Assembly (NCBI GenBank): GCA_018806985.1
Contig: JADANN010000458.1
Coordinates: 1,984,001-2,048,000 of the forward strand
DNA from: Angiostrongylus vasorum
Taxonomy: Eukaryota > Nematoda > Chromadorea > Rhabditida > Metastrongylidae
Length of the DNA stretch: 64,000 bases
Reading direction: 5' to 3'
Shown one piece after another: positions 25,480 through 33,740 of the stretch. Made by a program: the position numbers and the translations under genes. The first letter of the stretch is position 1. Every line of letters starts with the position of its first letter. The notes beneath the pieces were generated by a model. That model did not search any database. It had not been told where the DNA came from and saw only the letters and a list, made by a program, of their open reading frames with translations.

Positions 25480-27194
25480 TCTGCTCTAAATTTGAGTTGT
25501 TTTTTGACCTCGGAGTAAAGACCCAGTGTTTACATCACTCCTAAGAATCTCTGAAGTGAAGAATGATATAGCAAGAAGAAAATTGTGAGAAAATGAGGTT
25601 TGGGAGACTGCGCAGATTAAAACTCATGCTTGGCAACGACATGTCGAAAAGTCTTACCGCTTCCGGCTTCTCATCATACCGTTAAAATATAGTAGAAAGT
25701 TCCTTGAAATTGACCACTTAGAGAGGAGATGGCGTCTGGATTTCGAAGCGTCATATTTGGGGGTGGATTTGTGCACACCGTAAGTTTATCCAAACCGAAA
25801 GAGAAGAGAGAGACAGGAAGGAATGGCGAGAACAAGAAAAACGTTTCGAACAAGCACCAAGTTTAAATCCTTCACTTGAATTTTCAAGTTTCTACTTCTA
25901 TCGAATCATTGTTTATTAGTTCACCTGCCACAACGTTCTAGTAAATGGAACTTGAAGAAAGTCTAGTGTATAGCGCAATTAACTCAATACTACTGCATAG
26001 ATATAAAGGAAAGAAAACGCTTTAACACGTAGTGCCAAACGCGCATTAGGCACAAGGCGTCTCGTAAGAAAAAATAAAGGCCAGTCTTGACTTTTAACAA
26101 AAAATGTTTCAGCTCAAAGTGAATTTTGTCAGCTTGAAGATCCTTGTCTAGAACTCTTATCCCATCAAACGAAATTCCGACTTTACGGAGGCCAAGACAT
26201 ATATATTTTCCACCTTTTTTCCTGTCAAGGTTCATATTTCACACACGAAAAAGAATTGAACAAGCAGGATTCCGTCTAACAGGACGTCTCGATGCCCCTC
26301 AATGTATCGTCGGCGTTTGCAGCTGCCGCATTTGGAGTAGAATTTTCCAAATCTACATTTCCTTTTCATCTCGGGAATTTTGATTTCAAACAACTTTAAA
26401 AGCAGACGAATATTTTCCGAAAAGAACCACACGCACGCTTAATCCAGGAGCGCAAAGTCTTTTGCACTAGTTTATGAAGTTTCCCACTCCTCAAATACTC
26501 AGATTTTGAAAGTTATTTCTTGAGAGTTCTCATGACTTTGCCCCTTACCAAGGGAAGGGACTTATCAGCAGGAGAATTCCTCACTGGCCGCAGTGCGGCA
26601 AATTTCCCTGCGATCTATAAAGATGATAACCATTGATGATGACCTATCAATGCCTTGGCACGGCCATCCAGGAACTGCAGTGGTAAGGACCTGCCCAATC
26701 GGCAACGGACCCACCAAGTCCAGAATAGCACTGATCCATTATCAACCTTACCTAAGTAAGCAAGAAATCTTAGTTTAAAATGTTCAAAGCAATTAAAGGG
26801 AAAGACACATGTGGGGAAAATACAAACAAATATTGAATTATAGACTGAACTAAATCTCTTCATTCGTCGCTGCGATAAAAAAAAAGTACGCCTCTACGAT
26901 TGTCTATTGCAACGACAACCAAATTCTTTGTGCACTACAAGTTAAGAATGTTGTTATGTTTTCAAATATGAAATAAGGGCTGCAAAAACCATGAACGAAT
27001 CTGATCACTAGCATGGTGTGAACGTACTGATCATCGACGAAGGCGATTCCAAAGTAGCGCGCATCGCGCTGCGCTATGCGACAGTGGTGGGCAGCCAGCG
27101 CGAGCACGTCGTCCACAGACAGCCGGGCAGTCACGGATATCTCCAGACACTCGCCATCCAGAAGACTCACGCTGGCCCATCTGCCTCCATGCAT
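1..27194 (-). CDS. FRMD4: FRMD4-family FERM-domain scaffold protein, 13 exons traced, 3' end outside window
   Basis: Exons in transcript order: 27194-27028, 24931-24839, 23480-23316, 23128-22976, 22796-22716, 20489-20426, 19110-19038 (or 19047), 16916-16764, 15440-15375, 9700-9570, 8672-8569, 8113 (or 8125)-7987, 113-1. Phases agree at every join except the last, where a small exon may be missing. The product follows vertebrate FRMD4A/B block by block: F1 start [15 protein letters not shown] with [64 protein letters not shown] with [34 protein letters not shown]; then [17 protein letters not shown] and [15 protein letters not shown] from the coiled-coil region. FRMD4 proteins are membrane-cortex scaffolds tied to polarity and Arf-GEF (cytohesin) complexes; that role is family knowledge. 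Exons 5, 6, 9 and 10 are the least certain individually. Several introns hold repeats. Confidence 0.5.
114..1640. other. FRMD4-like intron, no other feature seen
   Basis: AT-rich sequence between FRMD4-like exons. Short open frames (for example 815-1045) lack protein character. Nothing else supported. Confidence 0.5.
1646..1748 (-). repeat. Family A tRNA-derived SINE, internally deleted copy
   Basis: The minus strand carries a perfect A-box-like TAGCGCAGTGG, then a GATTGATCCC-like B-box and the family 3' end with the GAGCTTTATCC tail. The middle of the element (about 180 bp) is missing. It lies in FRMD4-like intron 12. Confidence 0.5.
2868..3240 (-). repeat. Family C repeat (reverse copy)
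   Basis: It shares GGAGATTTGCCACCATG, GGTTTACTCTTAGCTGGGCT and ATCCCCCCCGCTGTACATCG with four other copies. The element's own 5' end is near 3240 and its 3' end near 2868. No clear Pol III boxes are visible. Confidence 0.5.
3895..3919. repeat. AT dinucleotide tract
   Basis: About 12 units of AT. Low-complexity. Confidence 0.5.
4806..8515 (+). CDS. Small four-helix membrane protein, three exons, inside the FRMD4-like gene
   Basis: Exons are 4806-4928, 7138-7327 and 8451-8515, with junctions CAG|GTAAGC, TACAG|GTG, GAGA|GTAAGT and TTGCAG|CC. Phases 0 and 1 are kept and the stop is at 8513. The 125-residue product starts [16 protein letters not shown] and has four hydrophobic stretches, at about residues 2-22, 30-48, 54-78 and 81-103. 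Its polar tail reads [21 protein letters not shown] do not recognise the family. An acceptor-like TATTTTAG at 4771-4778 leaves the reading frame open upstream, so the start could be an SL-spliced leader or an internal exon. Intron 1 holds an RTE fragment and three repeats. Intron 2 holds a family C repeat and one minus-strand FRMD4-like exon. No support beyond splice phase and hydrophobicity. Confidence 0.5.
5240..5650 (+). pseudogene. Decayed RTE-type retrotransposon endonuclease fragment
   Basis: From about 5380 the frame reads [17 protein letters not shown], then [13 protein letters not shown]. After a one-base frame change near 5505 it reads [11 protein letters not shown], and later [12 protein letters not shown]. 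These match, in order, the apurinic-endonuclease domain of nematode RTE (non-LTR) elements: the AYAPTSSYDE-like block, the FYxDLEKFY helix, the GDFNAKIG catalytic block and the NEQGERLSEF block. Stops and the frameshift show it is dead. It lies in intron 1 of the plus-strand membrane-protein gene and between exons 12 and 13 of the FRMD4-like gene. No intact reverse transcriptase follows. Confidence 0.5.
5800..6030 (-). repeat. Family B SINE-like repeat (reverse copy)
   Basis: The plus strand holds GATGCTGAGATATTCACAAA, then the B-box complement region GATCGAACCACGC, and ends with AATCACCCGTCAGCTGGATT, in the order expected for a reverse copy. It faces the plus-oriented copy at 6465. Confidence 0.5.
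6085..6440 (-). repeat. Hammerhead-motif element with CAA-rich tract
   Basis: It contains GGCTGACGTTTCGGCGATTT at 6175, a CAA-rich run at about 6245-6325, and ends ATGCCGAGGTTTATAGAAAG. The same terminal block recurs at 4570, 51190, 52650 and 61910. In this copy the CUGANGA core is broken (CTCGAAGGA). Confidence 0.5.
6465..6720 (+). repeat. Family B SINE-like repeat
   Basis: It begins TGCCGATTTGTCCTCCCCCA, carries ACTGATGGGTGATTGCT and a degenerate tRNA-like part, and ends GCTGTAAATAAAGAC after the family block TATCTCAGCACCGTTGTGGT. Intron 1 of the membrane-protein gene. Confidence 0.5.
7369..7765 (+). repeat. Family C repeat, full-length copy
   Basis: It starts near CGTTTACCCCCTCATCGTGG and includes CCAGTACCAGGATCCACCAC and AAGACCTGGGGCAGACTTTG. 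It ends in a run of AGTATTCAAGTAAGCA-type repeats. It lies in intron 2 of the membrane-protein gene; ORFs reported across it are repeat sequence. Confidence 0.5.
7987..8125 (-). CDS. FRMD4: FRMD4-like exon 12: conserved GTAF-type block before the coiled coil
   Basis: The minus strand reads [19 protein letters not shown], then [20 protein letters not shown], then a GTGAGC donor. It parallels the FRMD4A stretch with an REAELTGKLP block, a PGEEPP linker and a RRRIGTAFKLDEQ block. Two AG acceptors 12 bases apart (8113 or 8125) keep the same phase and both join exon 11 in frame. On the plus strand this exon lies wholly inside intron 2 of the membrane-protein gene. Plus-strand ORFs over the same bases are its shadow. 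Confidence 0.5.
9570..9700 (-). CDS. FRMD4: FRMD4-like exon 10 (linker after the FERM domain)
   Basis: After TTTCATAG the minus strand gives [14 protein letters not shown] and continues open to LLETVDLTE. The first two bases complete a Glu codon with the last base of exon 9, giving EIIAIDITE, which matches the SEIAIDLTE segment just after the FERM lobes in vertebrate FRMD4. The donor is uncertain: GTTGCA after 9570 (phase 0) fits exon 11, while AG|GTTTAC at 9661 is an alternative in another phase. Listed separately because its identity rests on one short conserved block. Confidence 0.5.
9710..12150. other. FRMD4-like intron 9, first part
   Basis: Mostly unassigned. Near 10235-10390 a plus frame reads [20 protein letters not shown] and may be part of an old mobile element. 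A charged 39-codon ORF lies at 11561-11680. Minus-strand ORFs here are Phe/Leu-rich composition effects. Confidence 0.5.
12156..12425 (+). repeat. Family A tRNA-derived SINE
   Basis: It begins GAGCGTGTGGCGCAATGG. TGGCGCAATGG fits the Pol III A-box (TRGYNNARNGG) and GATCGATCCCC, about 40 bases on, fits the B-box. The body (TACCACACTTGTCTGGGAGG, CAGATATGCATTCAATGACC) and the end (AACGCCGAGAGCTTTTTTAG) are shared with the other family A copies. Confidence 0.5.
13087..13378 (+). repeat. Family A tRNA-derived SINE, best-preserved copy
   Basis: A-box TGGCGCAATGG at 13106-13116 and B-box GATCGATTCCC at 13143-13153, at tRNA-like spacing. The body matches the copy at 12156 closely. The 3' end carries AAGCTTTATCC and a variant TCCTTTA repeat, like the short tail repeats of many SINEs. 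Confidence 0.5.
13599..13997 (+). CDS. Unassigned coding-like ORF in FRMD4-like intron 9
   Basis: The frame starts at an ATG and reads [20 protein letters not shown], then [20 protein letters not shown] before becoming less protein-like. Other short plus-strand coding-like pieces lie nearby: 11561-11680 ([20 protein letters not shown]), 12607-12702 ([19 protein letters not shown]) and 15719-15861 ([16 protein letters not shown], followed by GTGAGC). They might be exons of a nested gene, but I could not join them in phase. Confidence 0.5.
   Translation: MVELAFMRRIRNDREEMDWKEVFTVKAQQKRLREQFFNPNDHHNHKYWYSSTHSTRNALIYLYSYVQRRMDDTRFLLTGLSLTQQGFSPFSIRIQPIHYQTQILCYDGSRKVKFRTRNLQKTVFRISLSIQP
14955..15110 (+). 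pseudogene. Possible decayed non-LTR retrotransposon 3' ORF fragment
   Basis: One frame reads [12 protein letters not shown], then [12 protein letters not shown] and MCLGPH before a stop. The spacing resembles the region after the reverse transcriptase of RTE-like elements, where a CESWTLTKA-like block is followed by a TxRxxERRMLG-like block. The match is short and degenerate, so this is only a suggestion. It lies in the large intron between FRMD4-like exons 9 and 10. Confidence 0.5.
17260..18650. other. FRMD4-like intron between exons 7 and 8
   Basis: No exon or repeat I can support. The stretch at 18711-18860 has a lysine-rich plus frame ([20 protein letters not shown]) ending at CAG|GTAAGA, which may be chance. 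Confidence 0.5.
19864..19906. repeat. AT dinucleotide tract
   Basis: About 21 units, just upstream of the family D SINE at 19937. Confidence 0.5.
19937..20275 (+). repeat. Family D tRNA-derived SINE
   Basis: The head reads GGTACCACAGAGGTAGTGAT and the B-box AGTTCGATTCC is perfect. The body has GGTACCAGGCTTGTCCGGGA and the 3' part has AGATGATGGATGCGGGGAAA. Sister copies carry the fuller A-box TAGCACAGCGG. It follows an AT tract. Confidence 0.5.
20545..20900. repeat. Family B inverted pair
   Basis: A reverse half (TTCATGGCATGCTATGATGT up to CATCGAACCCGCCG) is followed by a plus-oriented copy with head CGGCTGGTGTGGTTGACAAC and B-box GGGTTCGAAG, then the family 3' block. FRMD4-like exon 6 lies just below it. 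Confidence 0.5.
21698..21978 (-). repeat. Family A tRNA-derived SINE
   Basis: Reverse-strand copy. It ends in GGTAGAGCTCTCGGCGTCGA (plus strand) and begins near 21978 with the tRNA-like part (complement of GCGCCACATGCGCCCACC). The body shares the TACCGATACATCAAGGCATT block. It sits in FRMD4-like intron 5, between exons 5 and 6. Confidence 0.5.
23692..24075 (+). repeat. Family C repeat, full-length copy
   Basis: Begins TTTACCGCCTCATCGTGGCT and ends AATAAGTAAGTAAGT, parallel to the copy at 7369 throughout. It lies between FRMD4-like exons 2 and 3 and abuts a family B repeat at 24085. Confidence 0.5.
24085..24415 (+). repeat. Family B tRNA-derived SINE with intact B-box
   Basis: The tRNA-like part reads TTGGTGTGATGGATAATACG, then TAATCGCGGGTTCGAAGCCC. 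GGGTTCGAAGCCC is a textbook B-box. The 3' part has ACATCTCAGCACCATTCTAG and a tail AAATAAATA. The A-box has one mismatch to consensus. Confidence 0.5.
25371..25478. repeat. Long AT dinucleotide tract
   Basis: About 108 bp of alternating TA with a few CA interruptions, in FRMD4-like intron 1. ORFs made of Tyr-Ile repeats come from it. Confidence 0.5.
26535..26770 (+). repeat. Family C repeat, degenerate copy
   Basis: Recognisable blocks are GGCAAATTTCCCTGCGATCT and ACCTTACCTAAGTAAGCAAG; the rest is heavily mutated. It lies in FRMD4-like intron 1. Confidence 0.5.
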
Positions 27195-27202
27195 CCAACA
27201 CT
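27195..27202 (-). promoter_or_regulatory. Likely spliced-leader trans-splice acceptor of the FRMD4-like gene
   Basis: Reading the minus strand, GCTTTCAG is followed by TGTTGG and then the ATG at 27194. The predicted N-terminus matches the start of the F1 lobe of vertebrate FRMD4 in length, so no upstream coding exon is needed. A TTTCAG acceptor six bases before the start codon is the usual nematode arrangement for SL trans-splicing. Which leader is used cannot be seen from the sequence. Confidence 0.5.
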
Positions 27203-28300
27203 GAAAGCGCTTCCCTAGAAGCAATTAAGAGCAACCAAAATTCGTCATCCACCGAAAAAAACCACAACGCATTCCTAGGGCATTCAAGACAAGAACAAAA
27301 AAATGCAGAAAGCTTCTTGCCTAATAAGAAGGTGTTTTTAAAATTAAGAGGAAATTGAGTAACTGGTTCTTGTATTTGTTCAAGCATCAGCAACGATGAC
27401 GTATATTCCAAACAAAAATGCAGAATAAAACCGTTTGAAGGATTTATACGAGGCAAAGCGAAAACTATTTGCAGCAAACAGGACCCTGGATGATGAAAAA
27501 GTTCCGAGATTCTTGTAAACGTAGACCCCAATATCACAGAAAGGAGAATAGGAGATATAATAACGCGGAAGCCATCACTAGTTAATACTTTGTAAGAAAA
27601 AAGTGGCAAAAAAAACGTGAGACTGCAACTCCAGCAACAATACTGAACAAAGAAATGTGTACAGTTTGGAACAGTACTAACTGGAAGAACTTGTTCCGAG
27701 GGAAAAAAAAAGCTGTCATGGAAGATCGTGCGATTGTGATCGGACGAGGAGGCGCCCACTAGCTGGACGCAAAAAGATGCACTCGCGGAGGAATTCAAAA
27801 TTCGAAATTTGAAACTCGAATTCGAACTGGAGAACACGTTGAGGAACTCGTGAACAACAGCGGTGATGCAGACTCGATTTCGAGCTGCTGACTCCAACTG
27901 AAGCAGTAGGCATGTGAAGTGCACAGTGCCAAGTGCAAGATGGGTTATGCGCCACTAGTGCTATGCTTATTGAGCTGGATATTTTACCAATTGGCTCAAC
28001 TACAAACTATGCATCTTATTTACATAAAGGAAATACTCTAACATACATTTAATGATGTAGTACCTTCTCAGGAACATAGGGACGAAATTTGAACCTGGAC
28101 AATGCCTGGAAGACAGCCGGGATGGGACTGTAGATTCGATCTCTAAATTTTATGCTCTCCTCTAATTTTACTACTCTTTATTTAGTTAGGAGTCTCCAAC
28201 AGGAGTCTTATGCAGTGACTGAATGGCTACTTCTAGCAATATCAAGCAATTGAGGATTTGGATATACCACTGCGAGTGTTCGACAAGGAATACAGCAACG
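27203..28300. promoter_or_regulatory. Upstream region of the FRMD4-like gene
   Basis: Contains a 297-codon open frame on the minus strand (27924-27031) that is T-rich and overlaps exon 1 out of frame. No core promoter motif is clear. Confidence 0.5.
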
Positions 28301-28316
28301 GTTTTCAAAGTTGTCT

Positions 28317-30054
28317 TTACAAATGGCCAAATTGAAAAAAATTCACTTCTCTGCAAATTCTAAACATAGATGCCTTGTTTGTGGAGTAGTGGAATAACTT
28401 GAAAACAAGAAATCTGAGAAGATCTTGGTGGAGCAGACAATGAGCCAAGGTTGTGAAGGATTTATTGTGAGGTGGTGACGACACGGCTGATCTGTTCAAT
28501 CCCCCCACCGAATCAACAGAAGTGGATGGCGAAATCACATCCATCTATGCAGCAAATTCGTGGATACCCGGCCAAATGCCACCACAATACATAGAGCGGG
28601 CAAAAAAATGCAAAAATTGAACGCAACGCCATGAAAACACATCAACATCACTTGCAGAGGTTTCATAAACTGGATCTTACATCTGAACAGTTGATTTGAT
28701 CACAATAAATGTAAGCGGAACGAGCAAAGATAGAAAAAAGTTGAAATAGAGAGAAATCGAACGACGAACTGGTCTGAAACGAATCACGAAGGAACCTGCT
28801 AGACCAACAGTACTCGCTAATGTCAGTGATCTCCTCAGTCGATCAGTCTATCCCTTTATCGGGTTATCTGGAACTACCCAATGGTCGATGGTGTTCAGGC
28901 GTAGAGGAACGGTACGAGGTATTCTAACGATGAAGAATTTACTCACTAGGAAAAGTTGGGGAAATGTTTAACTACAGCTACCAAGTTCTGCTACATGACA
29001 TGTGGCAAGTAACTATCAGTCACCAACTCGGCAACGTCACCTTCACGATCGATCCAGCTCCTGAAGTGATCGCTAGGATTCCAGTGGCTTCAAGAGGTCA
29101 CAAGAACATCGATGATGAAGAAAACAGACGTTACGTAGGCAGGCTGGAAGATCAACATCGTCGAACGCGTCTTAGAGAGATTGATGCTCGAATTGTCCAC
29201 TACCGTGAAAGCGAGAACAGGATCGGAATTTGTCACCTGCCTAGGTGACCAGAGATTAAGACATAATGCGCAAAATGCATTGAATGCTATGCATGGGGTA
29301 GTGGAGGGACAGACTGGATGTAGTGCATTGAATCTAAAGCATTCCCATGCCAATGGTTTATTTTGTTACTCTACTTTTTTGTATTTAGTCGACAGCTATT
29401 AAAACACAGCTGTTATGTCAGGCCTTACGTGGTGCAAGAAAAGTTATTTTCTATACTTGTTTTCTATGCAAAAGAACTTTTCGCACCACCTCATTAAGTC
29501 GCAATTAGCGCAATTAGACACACGTGGAGTTTTGTTTCATTTTCAACCACCATGGTGAAACATATTTATCGTATGGAATGGGGGTGGTATGGAAAACACA
29601 TAAAATAAACTCACTATAGCCACGAAATGCTTCCAATCGTTCACTGCAATGCAGATGAATTGTGCACCACACTAGCACATAGAACAGTAAAATCTCTGCT
29701 ATTCATCCCTCCAGTGTAATAGAGTAAAGTTCCCTCTATAATTCTTTAATGTTCTCTACGCCTCAAATCTTCCAGTTTTTCGAGAATTACCGTCCATTAT
29801 CTAAAAACCAATAAATCGGTAACCACCATGAAATTTGGTGTGGTCCGACGCGAACAGACCCCGCGCAGAATCGAGTGTACTGAATTATAGAGACTTACGT
29901 GTCCACATAAATGGAAGAAACCACTAGGGTAGGCCAAGTGACGGGCCTTAAGAGAGGCAGCGACAACATCCGTCAGCGACTTAGTCTCATGGGACGTCAA
30001 CCACAAAACAACAGTAGGATGGTCAGAGTTTTTCACAAGGATCCCAGAAGAACA
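28317..30054 (-). CDS. Two minus-strand exons of an unrecognised gene upstream of the FRMD4-like gene
   Basis: Exon 30054-29899 follows a CATCATAG acceptor and runs 52 codons in phase 0 to a CAC|GTAAGT donor. It includes VVLWLTSHETKSLTDVVAAS and then LKARHLAYPSGFFHLCGH. An exon from 28544 follows a GCATAG acceptor, also in phase 0, and reads MDVISPSTSVDSVGG, then NRSAVSSPPHNKS. It is open to a stop at 28317 but may be spliced earlier. The pattern of the first exon (beta strand, then a helix starting TDVV) recalls Ras-association or ubiquitin-like folds, but I cannot name the family. Earlier exons would lie above 30054 and were not found. Confidence 0.5.
28964..29248 (+). CDS. Unassigned coding-like ORF
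   Basis: The plus frame reads NIDDEENRRYVGRLEDQH, then RRTRLREIDARIVHYRESE. It is charged, balanced and unlike the T-rich junk frames around it. Just upstream, at about 28805-28915, another frame reads VSDLLSRSVYPFIGLSG, then TTQWSMVFRRRGTVRG, which also looks like protein. The two are out of frame with each other. They could be exons or a decayed element. No family recognised. Confidence 0.5.
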   Translation: MFNYSYQVLLHDMWQVTISHQLGNVTFTIDPAPEVIARIPVASRGHKNIDDEENRRYVGRLEDQHRRTRLREIDARIVHYRESENRIGICHLPR

Positions 30055-30399
30055 CTATGATGCCCAGAAAGTCTCTAGATCAACATCCGCTTGAAACCCT
30101 TTGCTATCAGAAGAAGAACAGATGATAGGTGAACAGCTAATGACAACACATTATTTAGAACATATCAGCAATATCGCCAGTCATCCGCCCATCGAGCGTA
30201 GTCCAAAGAACATAGAGAAACTTATCGCAAGAAGGTTTACTCGACCCTATGCTTTTTTCCTTTCATCTCCGGCGTTCAAGAGAAAATTTCGAAGGACTCG
30301 GCAGCTTGTGATGAATCTGTTTTCAAATTTTTTTTGCGCCTGCAAATTCCATGCAGTAGTCATGGTTTCTCATAGTGACTAAAATAAAATAATGGCGTG

Positions 30400-30731
30400 T
30401 TGTTAGGCAAAGTGTCGACGAACTCGTCCGAAAGTCTGTATTTCTTTGTAAATTATTAAGCGTAGAGAATCCCTTTGCTGGTCCAACCCAGTGCAACGTT
30501 GATCTGCTTCCGCTTACAAAATGAATGAATATACATAGCTTAGCAAAAAAGTTCTATAACTGGAGTGGAAATGGACACCATACGTCGGAATCGTGCGTGA
30601 TGTGTTAACTATTATTCAAATGTGTTCGCAAATGCGAATGCTTAGAATATGCCACAGCTGAAATGCGTTTCACACACGAACAGAAGTGCTGTAGTGCTTC
30701 TGTTATGAAACACTGCCACGACACAGCGTTG

Positions 30732-30764
<33 letters not shown>

Positions 30765-32980
30765 GTAATAGTAATAATAATAAATACTAAAAAATAATGG
30801 TAATAAACAGGTAGGCATCCTCATTTGTCATGACAATGTAACTTTTTGCACTTTTTGGAACCACGTTACCGAAATCACAAACCCTTATTCACTAAATACA
30901 TAGACTGAACAAAATGTTCGAGAAGATTCGTAATCGTCAATTTTCTCAGCTTGAGTGAGTAAAGACTTCGGTTGCTGCGAGAGCAAGCTGTGGAATGGCA
31001 GATGCTTATAGGAACGGGTAAGGCTTGTCAGTCGAGTGCAACTCGTTCGAAGAGCTCATAATGTCACTAAGATCGATACGGTGTTCTAGCGGTTTTCATG
31101 ACTACGAAGACCACACTTCAGTCCTCTCGACGTCAAGCCGCAGCACATTTTATGTGTTCCAACTACGAAATCTCTATGGCAACACAAAGCGCATCGTAGA
31201 AACATGCGCACCTATAGCGTCAGGGTATCGCTAACATAAGAACTATTAGAGAGCTTCTTATCCTATCGAGCTCATGCTTGTCATGTCGGTGTCAATATCA
31301 AGACAGCAGCACTTCGAAGAGGTTAATTCCAACGACAAAGAACGGTAACTGATAAGGCTGCGACTAACGATTATGCCTTACGTAGATGTGTAGAAACATC
31401 CACATTCTATTGACGGAGGCAAGAAATGTCGATTTGGCTGTGGAATGACTTACCAGCCATTCACGTACACCTCAGTGATTCCTCGCGTACATGTTGGATT
31501 CCAGTCTCTGCGATTTGATTCGCCCATCAGCGACGATACTACCAGATAGTATATCGGCCGACTTTCAGCCCAGCTATACAAGAGTGGGCAGCCTCGGCAC
31601 CTTATGCGGGCGAGATGGTACACAGCACAGGCCGCTGGGTGGTGGCGACAAGGCACTGATGACATAATGGCCACTACCTTAAAGAAGCTAGCACAGAACA
31701 CGTTCCCTACCTTACGATATCCTTTTGCTCTCTGCATAGAGAAAAGATGGGAGTTTCACAAGAAATATTCTGTGAAAAGCAGTCATGAAGTAATCGAAGA
31801 TGTGATTATAAAACACCCATGGTACTCTTTGATTTTTGAAAAAGTTTTTCATGTTCACCAGGAAGGAATGGAGATCTTGAGAGCCAGAGAAAAAATGCCA
31901 CCCCATTTGTTCTAACGGCAATCCATTGTTATGCTAATGCCACGAACTTAATTATGACTAACAGTTTCGCTATGAAAGGAAACAAATCGTACAGAAAGAT
32001 CACTTAAGGTTTTTTGATTATTGATCTGCTTACGGACCTAATAGTTGAACAAACTTTCATAAAGCATTTGCGATACGAATGCATCTGTTTTGAAAGTGCA
32101 TCAACTAATCCTTGCTAGCTTCTCAATTAAAAAAGAAGCAGATAACTCTAAAGCACCAGGCCCTTCTCGGGTTCCCCAGTTACAGATCTGAAGCTGCTTG
32201 CTGCAAGCGATCAAGAGCCGAAGGCTACATTGTTTCCAATTACACGCAGTTCTTCGTTGAGTTAATATGCTGGACTCTAAAGTTCGTGCTAGTTAGCAAA
32301 TTCATGAGAATGCTATGGAGTTTCTGCACATATGGAGGATTTAAAGTAATTCTGTACAGGAGATATATCCATCGTTTGGATGTTTTTCGTCTCCAGCTGG
32401 TTCGGGTTGAACCCACTAAACTGACACCTGGGGTCCGTTTATAAACAGTAAACGGTTACTTAGACACTACTACACACGGGTACAGCAACAGCAACAAGTT
32501 CCAGAGTCCCTATATGAAAGGGATCCATGGGTGGCATTGATATAAACGATCCAATGGAAATTTTCTGTTTCATTCTAATTCTGAAAGCTATTGCATTATA
32601 TTACGCTGTTCAATATAGCAATATATCAAAGTATAATTTCCCCAATTTTGTATGTAATCTACTCTCGGCATCCACTTTATGGAGTGAATCCCAAGAAAAT
32701 CATAACTACCTCGGCGGGGACTACTAAAAAGAGGAGAGCGTAAGACCCGTAAACCAGCTATACTCACAGCTGGAACCAACTTTCAAATCTTCAAACCACA
32801 GAAGAACCAACACGAAAATACGACCACCTCCGCGGGTGACGTCTGCAGTAGAATGAAAATAAGAATTGCTGAGACTCGCACGACACGTGAGGAATGGAAT
32901 GACGATCTAAGTGTTTAAGCAAGTAGGTAATTGAGGTCAATCAACAACATAACACTCGCGTGCTCATTTTGGCAACGGTG
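30400..32980. other. Intergenic, no supported gene
   Basis: Apart from the ATA tract, only weak coding-like frames are seen (for example GQPRHLMRARWYTAQA, then DDIMATTLKKLAQN at about 31590-31700). No repeat family member recognised. Confidence 0.5.
30732..30783. repeat. TAA/ATA trinucleotide tract
   Basis: About 17 near-perfect units of AATA/ATA type. Confidence 0.5.
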
Positions 32981-33015
32981 GAAAAGTGGATACAATGAGT
33001 GTAAGGCTGTAGTAA

Positions 33016-33264
33016 TTGTTTGAAACAGTTGGAAACAATTTCGTTAAGAAAGAGGTGTTCGTCCTAGAATTGGACAACTTTGAATCCGAAGATGAAAGGC
33101 TCACAAAGAAATGGTTTGGAAAGATAAAGACTACGTTCATGTCAAAGTCGGAAGTGGTAATTATTAGTGGGACGATTTTCCGTCTTAAAATTTCTGATAA
33201 AAAAATAGACATTGTAAAAGATACGACTATGTCTAGTTTGTTTGGGTATAGTGAAGAGCTATAA
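33016..33264 (+). CDS. Unassigned coding-like ORF, possible terminal exon
   Basis: An 82-codon open frame beginning with a TTG reads FVKKEVFVLELDNFESEDER, then KKWFGKIKTTFMSKSE, then ISDKKIDIVKD, and ends in TAA. The alternating charged and hydrophobic pattern is protein-like. No clear acceptor precedes it and I do not recognise the family. It may be a decayed mobile-element ORF. Confidence 0.5.
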   Translation: MFETVGNNFVKKEVFVLELDNFESEDERLTKKWFGKIKTTFMSKSEVVIISGTIFRLKISDKKIDIVKDTTMSSLFGYSEEL

Positions 33265-33639
33265 TGAATAATTCAACTGAGCCTGGATCCTAGAAGGACA
33301 GCCGCTATGACTCTTAGACGGAGGTGGAAATGCCACCGTACTGCACTGAAATCGAGGCAAAGAATCAGAAATAACTCCAACAACGATACTCGTTATTTCC
33401 ATCCATTAACCTGTCTTGTCGATTTTGTTGTAGAGCAACACAGACCAAAAATTTTCAAGTGGTGGTGAAGCAGGTGAACGAGTTGAGAAATGAAGAAAGA
33501 TGGTTAGGAAGAACGAAATTCTCCTTCATCATTTCGACCAACCACTAACAATAGCCGTAGCAATAAGAGTAATAATAATAAGAACCAATAGAAATATAAC
33601 ACCTCAAAAAACCGAACTGCCCTTGCTGAGCTGACACGA

Positions 33640-33740
33640 GTTGGTATAAGTGGTCATCGTTGTTGTTGTTATTGTTGTTGCTGCTGTTGTTGTTCGATGG
33701 CTGACGTTTCGGCGATTTCGCCTTCCTCAGAGCCTGGCCG
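33640..33740 (-). repeat. Hammerhead-motif element, best-conserved motif copy
   Basis: The minus strand of 33699-33734 reads GGCTCTGAGGAAGGCG, then AAATCGCC, GAAACGTC and AGCC. GGCT pairs with the final AGCC (stem I), GGCG with CGCC (stem II), and CTGAGGA and GAAA stand at the hammerhead core positions. Flanked by GTT-rich sequence. Confidence 0.5.

Noticed and set aside
25311..25544. Tyr-Ile repeat ORF
   Set aside because: Translation of the AT dinucleotide tract.
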